This document shows positions 54,964-64,000 of a DNA stretch of 64,000 nucleotides, piece by piece (within the stretch, counting starts at the first letter, position 1; every line of letters begins with the position of its first letter). The DNA comes from Balanoglossus misakiensis (Eukaryota; Hemichordata), in NCBI GenBank assembly GCA_040954595.2, contig CM082586.2:9176001-9240000 (forward strand). The letters run 5' to 3'. A program made the translations under genes and the position numbers. Below the pieces are notes generated by a model. The model was not told where the DNA came from, did not search any database, and saw only the letters and a program-made list of their open reading frames with translations.

Positions 54964-56823
54964 TCATCCCTCCTTACGGTTGATACCATTTGGCGATAGG
55001 GTACCAAACTTAGTAATGAAGAAGAGTTCTTTTTGACGTCGGGTTTGTGTGTTGGGGCTGAACATTTTGCAGAGGCCACTGGCATGAAAGTGACTGAGGT
55101 TGTGACCAGGTTGGTTAAAATGTTCTGAGACAGGGGTGGGTTTGTTATTTTTGATGGTGTAGATGTGTTCATATAGGCGTCGTTTGAATTCTCTTTTTGT
55201 TTCGCCTATATATTGTTTTAGGCATTTCTGGCAGGTTATGATGTAGATAAGGTTGCGGGTAGTGCATTTGATGTTCCCAATGACTTTGTGGGTTTTGCCG
55301 GTGTGTGTGCTTGTGATGGTGTCTGTTTCTGAAATAAAGGGACATTGGTTGCATTTGCCACATCGTTTGGTGTCGCCAGTAGTGCGATCGATGGGTGTGG
55401 TTTTCAGGTTTGCTCTTACAAGGATCTTCCTCATGTTGGGGGATTGTTTGTACGCTGTTATTGGTAATTCCTTAATGGCCTTGTTTATTTCTGTGTCATT
55501 GGAAATAATGCCCCAGTGTTTGGTGAGAATGTCGGAAATTTTGGGGAGGACAGGATTGAAGGTGACAACCAAGGGAATTCTTTGGTTGTGTCGTCTGGGG
55601 CTCGAGTGGTTGGCGTTGATGAGTTGTTTTCTGTCTAGGTTCTTCGCTTTGTTGATGTCATGGTCGATCTTATGTGGATTATAGCCCCTTGCCCTGAAAT
55701 GCTCTCTCAGATCACTAGTGGCTTTGTCATATGACTGGTCGCTTGAACAAATGCGGCGGTAACGTAGAGTCTGACTCCAAGTGATAGAACCGAAAACGTG
55801 TTTTGGGTGGCAGGAGTTGTGCCACAGATAAGTGTGTTGGTCTGTGGGTTTGCTATATATGGTGGTGTGGATTTTGTTTTCTTGTATGCTCATAGAAGTA
55901 TCTAGAAAGGGTACATTAACAGAGTTAAATTCCATGGTAAATTTGATGGTGGGGTGAATTTGATTGCAAAATTTGTGGAAGGAGTGAAGATTTTCTACAC
56001 CATGGGTCCATATGAAACGGATGTCATCAATGTAGCGTCGCCAGTGTATAGGTTTGTGTTCAGCATTTTGCAGAATCATGTTTTCGATTTTGCCCATGGC
56101 GAGGTTTGCATAAGAGGGGGCGACCTTTGACCCCATGGCCGTACCGTGTGTCTGTAGGAAGTACCTATCTTTAAAAATAAAGAAATTGTGTTCTAAAATA
56201 AAGTGTAACATTTCAATCGTAAGTTGAGGGCTATTTACATTATGGTCAATAAGATATTCCTTAGCTGCTGCCAAACCAAAATCGTGGGGGATATTAGTAT
56301 AGAGTGCTTGTACATCCATAGTGACAATAAGAGCATTGTTGGGTATGGTGGTTTGATCAATGTCTTGTAGATGGTGATTAGTGTCCTTGATATATGACGG
56401 GAGGGATTTAACAATAGGTTGGAGGACGTAATCGGCAAAGGTGGAAATGGGCGTGGTCAGAGCTTGACATTGTGGTATTATGGGGCGTAATGGAGTGTCT
56501 TTCTTATGTACCTTAGGAAGTCCATAGAAGTGTCCTGGTCTTGGTTCCTGGGGAAATAAGTTGGCGGCTGTATCATTGGATATCCAGTTTTTGCGTCTCC
56601 ATCGGTTGATATTCTTTTGTAGTTCTGTAGTGTAGGTTTCTGTTGGGTCATCATCGAGTTGCTTGTAGAATTTAGTGTCTTCAAGGAGATCTTCGCATTT
56701 CTTGTTGTACCATGTTTGGTCCATGACGACTATGCTGCCTCCCTTGTCTGCAGGTTTGATGATAATATCTTTTCGGGCTTTTAGTTGATTAAGTGAGATA
56801 CGTTCCCCCGGTGGTAAGTTATC
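54964..56823 (-). CDS. Penelope RT with GIY-YIG endonuclease (P3)
   Basis: Translation identical to P1: RT with Asp137, YIDD 231-234, Cys motif 455-463 and GIY-YIG nuclease at 493-520, open from the palindrome centre to the stop at 54964. No break is visible. Whether any copy can still be transcribed is unknown because the region upstream of the RT is replaced by the opposite copy. Confidence 0.95.
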   Translation of the reverse strand, partial: DNLPPGERISLNQLKARKDIIIKPADKGGSIVVMDQTWYNKKCEDLLEDTKFYKQLDDDPTETYTTELQKNINRWRRKNWISNDTAANLFPQEPRPGHFYGLPKVHKKDTPLRPIIPQCQALTTPISTFADYVLQPIVKSLPSYIKDTNHHLQDIDQTTIPNNALIVTMDVQALYTNIPHDFGLAAAKEYLIDHNVNSPQLTIEMLHFILEHNFFIFKDRYFLQTHGTAMGSKVAPSYANLAMGKIENMILQNAEHKPIHWRRYIDDIRFIWTHGVENLHSFHKFCNQIHPTIKFTMEFNSVNVPFLDTSMSIQENKIHTTIYSKPTDQHTYLWHNSCHPKHVFGSITWSQTLRYRRICSSDQSYDKATSDLREHFRARGYNPHKIDHDINKAKNLDRKQLINANHSSPRRHNQRIPLVVTFNPVLPKISDILTKHWGIISNDTEINKAIKELPITAYKQSPNMRKILVRANLKTTPIDRTTGDTKRCGKCNQCPFISETDTITSTHTGKTHKVIGNIKCTTRNLIYIITCQKCLKQYIGETKREFKRRLYEHIYTIKNNKPTPVSEHFNQPGHNLSHFHASGLCKMFSPNTQTRRQKELFFITKFGTLSPNGINRKEG

Positions 56824-56824
56824 C

Positions 56825-56826
56825 CA
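56825..56826. other. Centre of the 10.2-kb palindrome (CA spacer)
   Basis: TTATCC-CA-GGATAA. Identical to the P1/P2 junction. Confidence 0.95.
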
Positions 56827-56827
56827 G

Positions 56828-58687
56828 GATAACTTACCACCGGGGGAACGTATCTCACTTAATCAACTAAAAGCCCGAAAAGATATTATCATCAAACCTG
56901 CAGACAAGGGAGGCAGCATAGTCGTCATGGACCAAACATGGTACAACAAGAAATGCGAAGATCTCCTTGAAGACACTAAATTCTACAAGCAACTCGATGA
57001 TGACCCAACAGAAACCTACACTACAGAACTACAAAAGAATATCAACCGATGGAGACGCAAAAACTGGATATCCAATGATACAGCCGCCAACTTATTTCCC
57101 CAGGAACCAAGACCAGGACACTTCTATGGACTTCCTAAGGTACATAAGAAAGACACTCCATTACGCCCCATAATACCACAATGTCAAGCTCTGACCACGC
57201 CCATTTCCACCTTTGCCGATTACGTCCTCCAACCTATTGTTAAATCCCTCCCGTCATATATCAAGGACACTAATCACCATCTACAAGACATTGATCAAAC
57301 CACCATACCCAACAATGCTCTTATTGTCACTATGGATGTACAAGCACTCTATACTAATATCCCCCACGATTTTGGTTTGGCAGCAGCTAAGGAATATCTT
57401 ATTGACCATAATGTAAATAGCCCTCAACTTACGATTGAAATGTTACACTTTATTTTAGAACACAATTTCTTTATTTTTAAAGATAGGTACTTCCTACAGA
57501 CACACGGTACGGCCATGGGGTCAAAGGTCGCCCCCTCTTATGCAAACCTCGCCATGGGCAAAATCGAAAACATGATTCTGCAAAATGCTGAACACAAACC
57601 TATACACTGGCGACGCTACATTGATGACATCCGTTTCATATGGACCCATGGTGTAGAAAATCTTCACTCCTTCCACAAATTTTGCAATCAAATTCACCCC
57701 ACCATCAAATTTACCATGGAATTTAACTCTGTTAATGTACCCTTTCTAGATACTTCTATGAGCATACAAGAAAACAAAATCCACACCACCATATATAGCA
57801 AACCCACAGACCAACACACTTATCTGTGGCACAACTCCTGCCACCCAAAACACGTTTTCGGTTCTATCACTTGGAGTCAGACTCTACGTTACCGCCGCAT
57901 TTGTTCAAGCGACCAGTCATATGACAAAGCCACTAGTGATCTGAGAGAGCATTTCAGGGCAAGGGGCTATAATCCACATAAGATCGACCATGACATCAAC
58001 AAAGCGAAGAACCTAGACAGAAAACAACTCATCAACGCCAACCACTCGAGCCCCAGACGACACAACCAAAGAATTCCCTTGGTTGTCACCTTCAATCCTG
58101 TCCTCCCCAAAATTTCCGACATTCTCACCAAACACTGGGGCATTATTTCCAATGACACAGAAATAAACAAGGCCATTAAGGAATTACCAATAACAGCGTA
58201 CAAACAATCCCCCAACATGAGGAAGATCCTTGTAAGAGCAAACCTGAAAACCACACCCATCGATCGCACTACTGGCGACACCAAACGATGTGGCAAATGC
58301 AACCAATGTCCCTTTATTTCAGAAACAGACACCATCACAAGCACACACACCGGCAAAACCCACAAAGTCATTGGGAACATCAAATGCACTACCCGCAACC
58401 TTATCTACATCATAACCTGCCAGAAATGCCTAAAACAATATATAGGCGAAACAAAAAGAGAATTCAAACGACGCCTATATGAACACATCTACACCATCAA
58501 AAATAACAAACCCACCCCTGTCTCAGAACATTTTAACCAACCTGGTCACAACCTCAGTCACTTTCATGCCAGTGGCCTCTGCAAAATGTTCAGCCCCAAC
58601 ACACAAACCCGACGTCAAAAAGAACTCTTCTTCATTACTAAGTTTGGTACCCTATCGCCAAATGGTATCAACCGTAAGGAGGGATGA
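56828..58687 (+). CDS. Penelope RT with GIY-YIG endonuclease (P4)
   Basis: 619 codons open from the centre (586 from Met 56927), same protein as P1 and P3. The first in-frame residues (DNLPPGERISLNQLKARKD) precede an I-I-KPADKGGSIVV box typical of Penelope RTs, showing that the true start lay upstream and is lost in all copies here. Confidence 0.95.
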   Translation, partial: DNLPPGERISLNQLKARKDIIIKPADKGGSIVVMDQTWYNKKCEDLLEDTKFYKQLDDDPTETYTTELQKNINRWRRKNWISNDTAANLFPQEPRPGHFYGLPKVHKKDTPLRPIIPQCQALTTPISTFADYVLQPIVKSLPSYIKDTNHHLQDIDQTTIPNNALIVTMDVQALYTNIPHDFGLAAAKEYLIDHNVNSPQLTIEMLHFILEHNFFIFKDRYFLQTHGTAMGSKVAPSYANLAMGKIENMILQNAEHKPIHWRRYIDDIRFIWTHGVENLHSFHKFCNQIHPTIKFTMEFNSVNVPFLDTSMSIQENKIHTTIYSKPTDQHTYLWHNSCHPKHVFGSITWSQTLRYRRICSSDQSYDKATSDLREHFRARGYNPHKIDHDINKAKNLDRKQLINANHSSPRRHNQRIPLVVTFNPVLPKISDILTKHWGIISNDTEINKAIKELPITAYKQSPNMRKILVRANLKTTPIDRTTGDTKRCGKCNQCPFISETDTITSTHTGKTHKVIGNIKCTTRNLIYIITCQKCLKQYIGETKREFKRRLYEHIYTIKNNKPTPVSEHFNQPGHNLSHFHASGLCKMFSPNTQTRRQKELFFITKFGTLSPNGINRKEG

Positions 58688-59022
58688 TGCCTCCATACCA
58701 TGTTCCTCTATTCTCATCTCAACTGGGGGGTCTACATTTGATCTTTCTGCCCCACACTAGGGAGTCAGTTTCCAACACCATCACTGTACTTCTCGATACG
58801 CTGCAACTTCGTATCAAGGTTGGTTTCTCTCTTCATTCTACACATATATAGTGATTTTATTCCCATGAAATGTACAACTCTTGTCATTACCATTCATTTT
58901 TTAACCTCTAGTCACACAGAGACGCCTTTTATTGTAATGCCAATTTTGTTATTTTTCTGAAATTTACTGCTTTTTACCACATACCTATTTTAACCGATTC
59001 CTATCGTGTTTTATTTGTTTCC

Positions 59023-59071
59023 ATTAGTATACCCTGAAGAAGGCAGTCTGTGTACTGCCGAAACGTTGGTT
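59023..59071 (+). ncRNA. Hammerhead-ribozyme-like motif (P4)
   Basis: CTGAAGA at ~59034, stem GGCAG/CTGCC at 59042-59059, GAAACGTT after it. Mirror of the P3 motif. Confidence 0.6.
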
Positions 59072-61292
59072 TTAAATAAAGATCATTCAGAAGACAGGAA
59101 CTGCGGTCGAGCATATTTTATATTTTACACTCTGTTCTACGTCCGATGTGCTCCCACCTTCCGCTGAAAACTTCGATAGTTGTAGTTGGACTGACTTTCC
59201 TACCTATCCTAGTTAAAAATACGCACGATTGTGTGCACACCCCCTGTCTGAGTATGTTTACGGCAGCTACCGCCCGGCCATAGGCCGCCACGCTAATACG
59301 GCAAAGCAGCGGTCAGCGATAGCGTGCGCGTCCTGTAACCACAGTAACTGGATCGAACGCTAAAAATCCAATGTTTTGTACACAGAGATTTTGTACCGTT
59401 CACAAAAATCCCTAAGGCTTTTTTCACAGGCGACGTAGGCCAGCCAAATTTGACCTGCTTGTTGAGAACGCACTTCCGCATAGTGTGACGGATCGTTTTT
59501 TCGGTTTTCGTCGTGTTAAGAAGCGATACCAGTGGAAGAGTGCGTCCAAAAACACCCAAAATCGATGACTTTTTCAGGTGTGGTACGGGTATGCTGAAAT
59601 CGTAGGATACAACGATAATATTCGAAAACAAAATCCGTCACGATCTTCCCTGGTTCAAGCAACTAATGAATACGTATCAAGTTCGTTTTTGAGGTCACGG
59701 AATAAAAAGCCTTAGGCTTTTGAAATTTGACCTAGCTAATTTGCATATCAATGGCGTCAGGGGGCGCGCGCTCACAATCGTGCAGATTTTCAACTAGTTA
59801 CCAGCCCCTTGTTAGACTCTGAAAACGGCTTAGTCCAAATCGGGGTGTAATGTCCTATAAAGGCCCATAGCAACGGGCAAAAAGATCCCAGGGACCCATC
59901 TTAAGAGAAATAACAACACGTTCAATTTTACTGATCATACATCTTTAACACAATTTCTCAAAGAATGTTTGGTAACTGGCTTTCAGCATCTTTGCTATTG
60001 TCAACGTTTTGCCATCTCTAAACATCATGAAGAAAATAGCTTAGAACGAGTACCCTCGTAAACCACTCAACATTTTGTGTGTTTGTTTGTGTGATACCAT
60101 GAGGCGATCGATGATATGGTCAGGGCATTATGGCCAAAGGGGACCATACCTGTCCTTTCTAATAAGGGCTACACAAAGAGAACATTGTTTCTTGTTATCT
60201 AAATTTGACTGCATGGGCGAATTACATTTTCAAGCTGTTACGTACCGATCCCAACATGAAAATTTAGCATTCAAGGCTTTTGAATGAAATTAAGATGAAG
60301 AGAATTTAACTGTCCCTGCATACACCTATGCAACTATGAAGGACACTATGATTTCTGTGTTTATAATGATTCATCTTGGCGTGTATGTGATCATGCACTA
60401 TCCTAGTCTAGTATCTAGCCGTCAACTTTGCTTCCAAAAATAACATCTAGATCAAGCATGCCACTGGCCCAATAAAACCTGATAGCCAAGTGATCATAGG
60501 TTAGCATGACATTAAACTGAGTGCGGCTGAAACACTGTTCGCTTACAATCGACAATTGTGTCACCTTGAATGAACTCGCACAGGTCAGAAAGGTCATTGT
60601 CTGTTGATATGGTAATTGGTATCTATGTGGAGTGAGCCACTGAAGAGATGCTAATCAGACTCGAGAATGATTGACTATACAGTAATACAGACATAGATTG
60701 AAAACTTTGGATTGTGATAATAAAATATGACGAGCAATTTATTACTAGTAAAAACTTTGTACGTCCAGCACAAACAACAAACAGTTTCCATGATGTCATT
60801 GTTAAAAGTTGTGTGCCCCACTCACAGTCTCTCGATCCAACACAGACACCCCACTCACAACTGACGGATAGACTGACTGACTGATTCACCTTTCCACAGA
60901 TGTTTGGACAGTCATTTGATGTCTTGTAGAACAAGTCAGATTCATGGACTAATATTTTAGGCGTACAAAACGCGCATAGCACAGAGCTGGTTTGAGCTGA
61001 CTTGCAATTGGAGCTAACATGCAAATGTGAGCACACATATATTGCCGTGTCTACAAGTTGCTGTCTGCAGTGTTGAATTTCATCGACAATTTGTCAAGTT
61101 TTCACAACTTTAATTTTGCTGCGACACGTTCTGTCCGGGTGGTAATTTGTAAATTTTGTCGTTCAAATGTTTCAGTCCACTTGAACCAAGAAAAATCTCA
61201 GCAGACGGATATTTATTCTGAAACACCTGTTGATAGATTATGGGTGGTCATGATGAGACGGACAGCGTAAATTCAGTTCAAAAGTAACTTAC

Positions 61293-61322
61293 CTGTGGGT
61301 CTTTATCTTCCGGGGAAGCCAT
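61293..61322 (-). CDS. Second copy of the candidate first exon (MASPEDKDPQ)
   Basis: Mirror image of 52329-52358, reading away from the ankyrin exon. If real, only one of the two copies can belong to the plus-strand ankyrin gene. Confidence 0.3.
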
Positions 61323-61914
61323 TGCATTGTTGTGTCATTAACATTGCCTTGAAATTCATTCACAAATTACACCATATCACGATGTTGCAGTCTTGAGTTC
61401 AACTGGCAAGTTAGTTTTGTTGGGATTGCGTCGTCTAGCTAATCATTTGATTTTGAAGACTGTATCTGTATAAAAGTCAATAAGTAAATACAAGCTGCAC
61501 TACAAAGAAAAATAAGCATCTATTTGTCAGAATCATGATGGCACACAGAGTATTTATGAAACTGTTATCAGTTTTGCAGATTCGATTGTACACAGCCATA
61601 AATGGCAAAACAATCCCTGCACAAAATGTAAATATAAAGGGTCAAACAAAATATATTGCGGAAGCTGCAATTAATATTACACAATTCTCATTCCACGTTC
61701 TCATGTTGGTTTTTGGCGACATTCATGTGATGGTAATGACTACTTGGTTTACTATTGCAATGTGAAGTTATTAAATTAATTTGCTTTTTCATAAATAGTG
61801 GAACACATAACTGAAGTTTTGTGGGCCAAACTTGACTTCATATCTGCACTCTTCATTCTGTCAACATTTAATTAATCCACATTAATTGTAGAGTTATCGA
61901 GTCAGTCAGAGCAA

Positions 61915-63057
61915 TTAGCACCCTTCCCAGGTACTCAAGCTTTAGACTGTCAGCAGTCATCACTCCCCAGGCACGATCACAACTCCCAGCATTTTTGTAG
62001 CAATGATATAAAATTATTCATGTCATTGTTGTTAGTGAAACAAATTGTTTTTCGACCACATTCTTGAACACCAATTATTGTGTCTGTAATTAAGCTATTG
62101 TGTTATTTCTCACATACTTAAAACATAAATTGCTAGAGAAAAACTACAGAAGGAAAGTGTATACAGAATGACAAAAGGAAAATATATGAATGTCGAAAGA
62201 TTGTGAATTTCTACCCTCCCCTGGTGGTGATACACTCAGGGTCAATAGCTATCCATGCATGTTCCCAAAACTATCACAGAGAAGGGGACGCTTTTCGGTA
62301 TCATCACTGTCTTTGAAAATGATAAAAATGGTACATCTTATAACATGACAATGTTCAAATGAGATTTGAAATACGGATGGGTGTCTAAACCATAGTTCTT
62401 TATATTAGAAACATTGTTATTGCTTTATATTTGTATTATGGCATTAACTGTCCCAGTTTTTGTAAATTAGGAGCTAAGGGGGCTTTTGTCTCATTTTCTT
62501 CCATATATATATATATATATATTCAGACAGTGTTTTATTCAGGATGGTATCAGCAGGGGGTATATGTCCCCCTTCGCCAGAATATTTGAGGGTGATTCCA
62601 CTCTGGCAAGGGGGAATGTTATATCTTCAACATGTGAGTAACATCATTTTAAAGGGCACTCAGGTGCCCCTTTGACAATTAAATTTCCAGGGGGTACCAA
62701 CACATCAATAGGAGGTGAATCCAAATTGTCTTTTTGTTGTTGAAAATTCCTGGAAATGTTATGGACAGGCAATGTCTATTTTCCCTGAGAGTGCCAGCAC
62801 CGGTTTTGTATTTCTGTTTTCCTGTTGCCCTTTGGAGATCTTGCTGCTTTGTCTTGGAGAAGAGTGATTGTGTTGTCTTTGTTTTCTCACAACATGATGT
62901 CATCATTTTGTATTCAAATTGGCGTACATGATCATGTTTTGGCTTCATAATTTTTCATTAATGAAGATTTCAATGTTTTCCTTTTATATTACTGCTGTTT
63001 ATGATTGCATTTTGAGAATATTTTGATGAAAGAAATGTTGATTGTTGAATGTTACAG
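61915..63057. other. Probable intron of the ankyrin gene
   Basis: No coding signal. A (TA)n tract lies at 62501-62522. Confidence 0.4.
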
Positions 63058-63156
63058 AATCTAATCAATGCCGCAGTGAAGGGTGATGTTGCAAAGATTC
63101 AGTCGCTGATAGCTGATGGATATGATGTCAATGCAAGGGGTAAATACCCAGGACAG
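63058..63156 (+). CDS. Ankyrin-repeat exon (partial gene)
   Basis: Acceptor TTGAATGTTACAG ends at 63057; donor GGACAG|GTAAGT at 63157. The exon is exactly 99 bp (33 codons, one ankyrin repeat length), phase 0 on both sides, and reads LINAAVKGDVAKIQSLIADG then YDVNARGKYPGQ. A-x-x-G-D...V-x-x-L(I)-x-x-G-x-D-V-N is the ankyrin consensus; the usual TPLHxAA would start the next exon. Further exons lie outside the window. Ankyrin repeats bind proteins; nothing more specific can be said. Confidence 0.75.
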
Positions 63157-64000
63157 GTAAGTGTTCGTATTGACCAATGTTTTATACAGAGTCATCGCTC
63201 AGGGCTAGCGTTTGATATTTAATTTTTCACATGCGGTGCATGCAGGAACTTAAAAAAATTGTGTGAAACTGTATTTCAATTACGTGCAACAAAATAATGA
63301 TAGACAGCCTGGGTTTTTGGTAAGTAACAACTTTTAATAGAAATATATTTTTAAAATAACGAATTTTGTTGAAATAAAATGGATTCTTGGTGCAAACAAG
63401 ATATTCCTAATGTCAATTCTTCCATAAAGATAAACTTACAGACACGGAGAGGTCTGCTGCAAGCAGTATTTTTAGGGGTCAACTATGGTGTTTCAAATTC
63501 TCTGTGGCAAGAACTAATTCTTAACTGGGGTGTTTTTCAAGGTCCATCGCACTATTCTGTTTGCAAATACATCATTGCAGTTTGCCACGCCGCTTTCTAT
63601 AGCACCCCTGATGCTGTTACTGTAGTAGCACTAGCTGAACCCCTGAAATGTTCCAGGACCACTTCAACTGTTCACATGTAATATTTTATGCCGGCATTTG
63701 AGCAGAGACGTTTCAGAAACATTTCAATGGTTATGAGTGACTGGCTTTTCACACAACAGTAACACTGAATCAACTAGATATCTATGAACTTCCAAAATAC
63801 CACACACTCCCAAAATGATATCACAACACCACATTTAGATTGTGCAAAAACAGACCTACACTAGCCCACAAATATAAATAATCTCAATTCAGTGCAGACT
63901 TTTTCATCAACAGTTCCAGTTTTACCTAGTGTGAACATGGTATCAGTCTACAGTTTGGTTCAATGTGGTTCAACCACATACAGTAATACCTGTCGAAATG
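63157..64000. other. Probable intron following the ankyrin exon
   Basis: A 100-codon plus-strand frame (63379-63681) has no motif and no good splice edges. No further ankyrin unit up to the window end. Confidence 0.4.

Larger units (their letters stand above)
51737..56824 (+). repeat. Left arm (5,088 bp) of a 10.2-kb palindrome
   Basis: Every position p pairs with 113651-p. All long frames in the arm recur at mirrored coordinates with identical translations (e.g. 52615-53028 and 60623-61036; 54020-54358 and 59293-59631), so there are no indels. Spot checks at 51901, 53221 and 54630 show no substitution. The arm holds unique-looking DNA (51739-53747), a TTAA-type end, an inverted-repeat element and Penelope copy P3. 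Confidence 0.95.
54518..56824 (-). mobile_element. Penelope-like retroelement, copy P3 (minus)
   Basis: Same extent as P1, exactly 6,576 bp further on. It ends at the centre of the large palindrome. 3' flank: GTAGAACAG|AGAGTGT-like join at 54518, different from P1's flank. Confidence 0.95.
56827..59133 (+). mobile_element. Penelope-like retroelement, copy P4 (plus)
   Basis: Exact inverse of P3, complete to the 3' end at 59133. With P3 it forms a head-to-head pair. Confidence 0.95.
56827..61914 (-). repeat. Right arm (5,088 bp) of the 10.2-kb palindrome
   Basis: Mirror of 51737-56824. Beyond 61914 the sequence (TTAGCACCCTTCCC...) has no counterpart on the left, where Penelope copy P2 abuts instead. 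Confidence 0.95.

Noticed and set aside
63379-63681. 100-codon frame after the ankyrin exon as coding
   Set aside because: No ankyrin pattern or splice edges; treated as intron.

Overview
The window is eukaryotic: spliced exons with GT-AG (one GC-AG) junctions, AATAAA signals, microsatellites and a dense, nested load of animal-type transposable elements. The mix (ISL2EU, chromodomain Ty3/Gypsy, CR1/L2-like non-LTR, GIY-YIG Penelope, TTAA-flanked and hAT-like DNA elements, SINE tails with a TATATAGCGC motif) together with a C-type-lectin receptor and an ankyrin gene suggests a marine invertebrate, perhaps a hemichordate or cephalochordate. The species cannot be fixed from sequence alone. LAYOUT. 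23-5126: a complete ISL2EU-type DNA transposon with ~300-bp terminal inverted repeats and two convergent genes, a THAP/DDE transposase and a spliced SAP-SWIM-YqaJ nuclease. 5.2-6.2 kb: decayed multi-exon gene of unknown family. 6.2-11.6 kb: small fold-back elements, a TTAA-flanked 1.1-kb element, a HIRAN-like fragment, a tRNA-like SINE head and an antisense non-LTR RT remnant. 11.7-18.6 kb: scrambled remains of one chromodomain Gypsy family, including reciprocal inversion breakpoints and a hAT-like element inserted in pol with a 5-bp target duplication. 18.6-20.3 kb: ~530-bp tandem repeat. 23.3-27.0 kb: the clearest host gene, a minus-strand C-type-lectin-like membrane receptor, incomplete. 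27.6-28.2 kb: 146-bp tandem repeat. 29.0-40.1 kb: three copies of one CR1/L2-like retrotransposon (one with ORF1, endonuclease and RT), two GGATTC-rich repeat clusters and minisatellites. 43.5-45.3 kb: 635-bp inverted repeats around a frameshifted P2X7R-intracellular-domain-like gene piece. 47.8-61.9 kb: the most striking region, with four Penelope-like copies in two head-to-head pairs; the second pair is the centre of a 10.2-kb palindrome with 5,088-bp arms and a 2-bp spacer. 63.06-63.16 kb: a phase-0 ankyrin-repeat exon of a plus-strand gene whose possible first exon (MASPEDKDPQ) lies in the palindrome arm at 52.3 kb. HOW IT FITS TOGETHER. Most of the window is mobile DNA in layers. The ISL2EU element looks most nearly intact. 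Gypsy and non-LTR copies are dead, and some share identical lesions, pointing to DNA-level duplication. The palindrome fits a template-switch rearrangement primed by inverted Penelope copies, but it is also exactly the form an assembly or read fold-back artefact takes, so it needs read-level checking.
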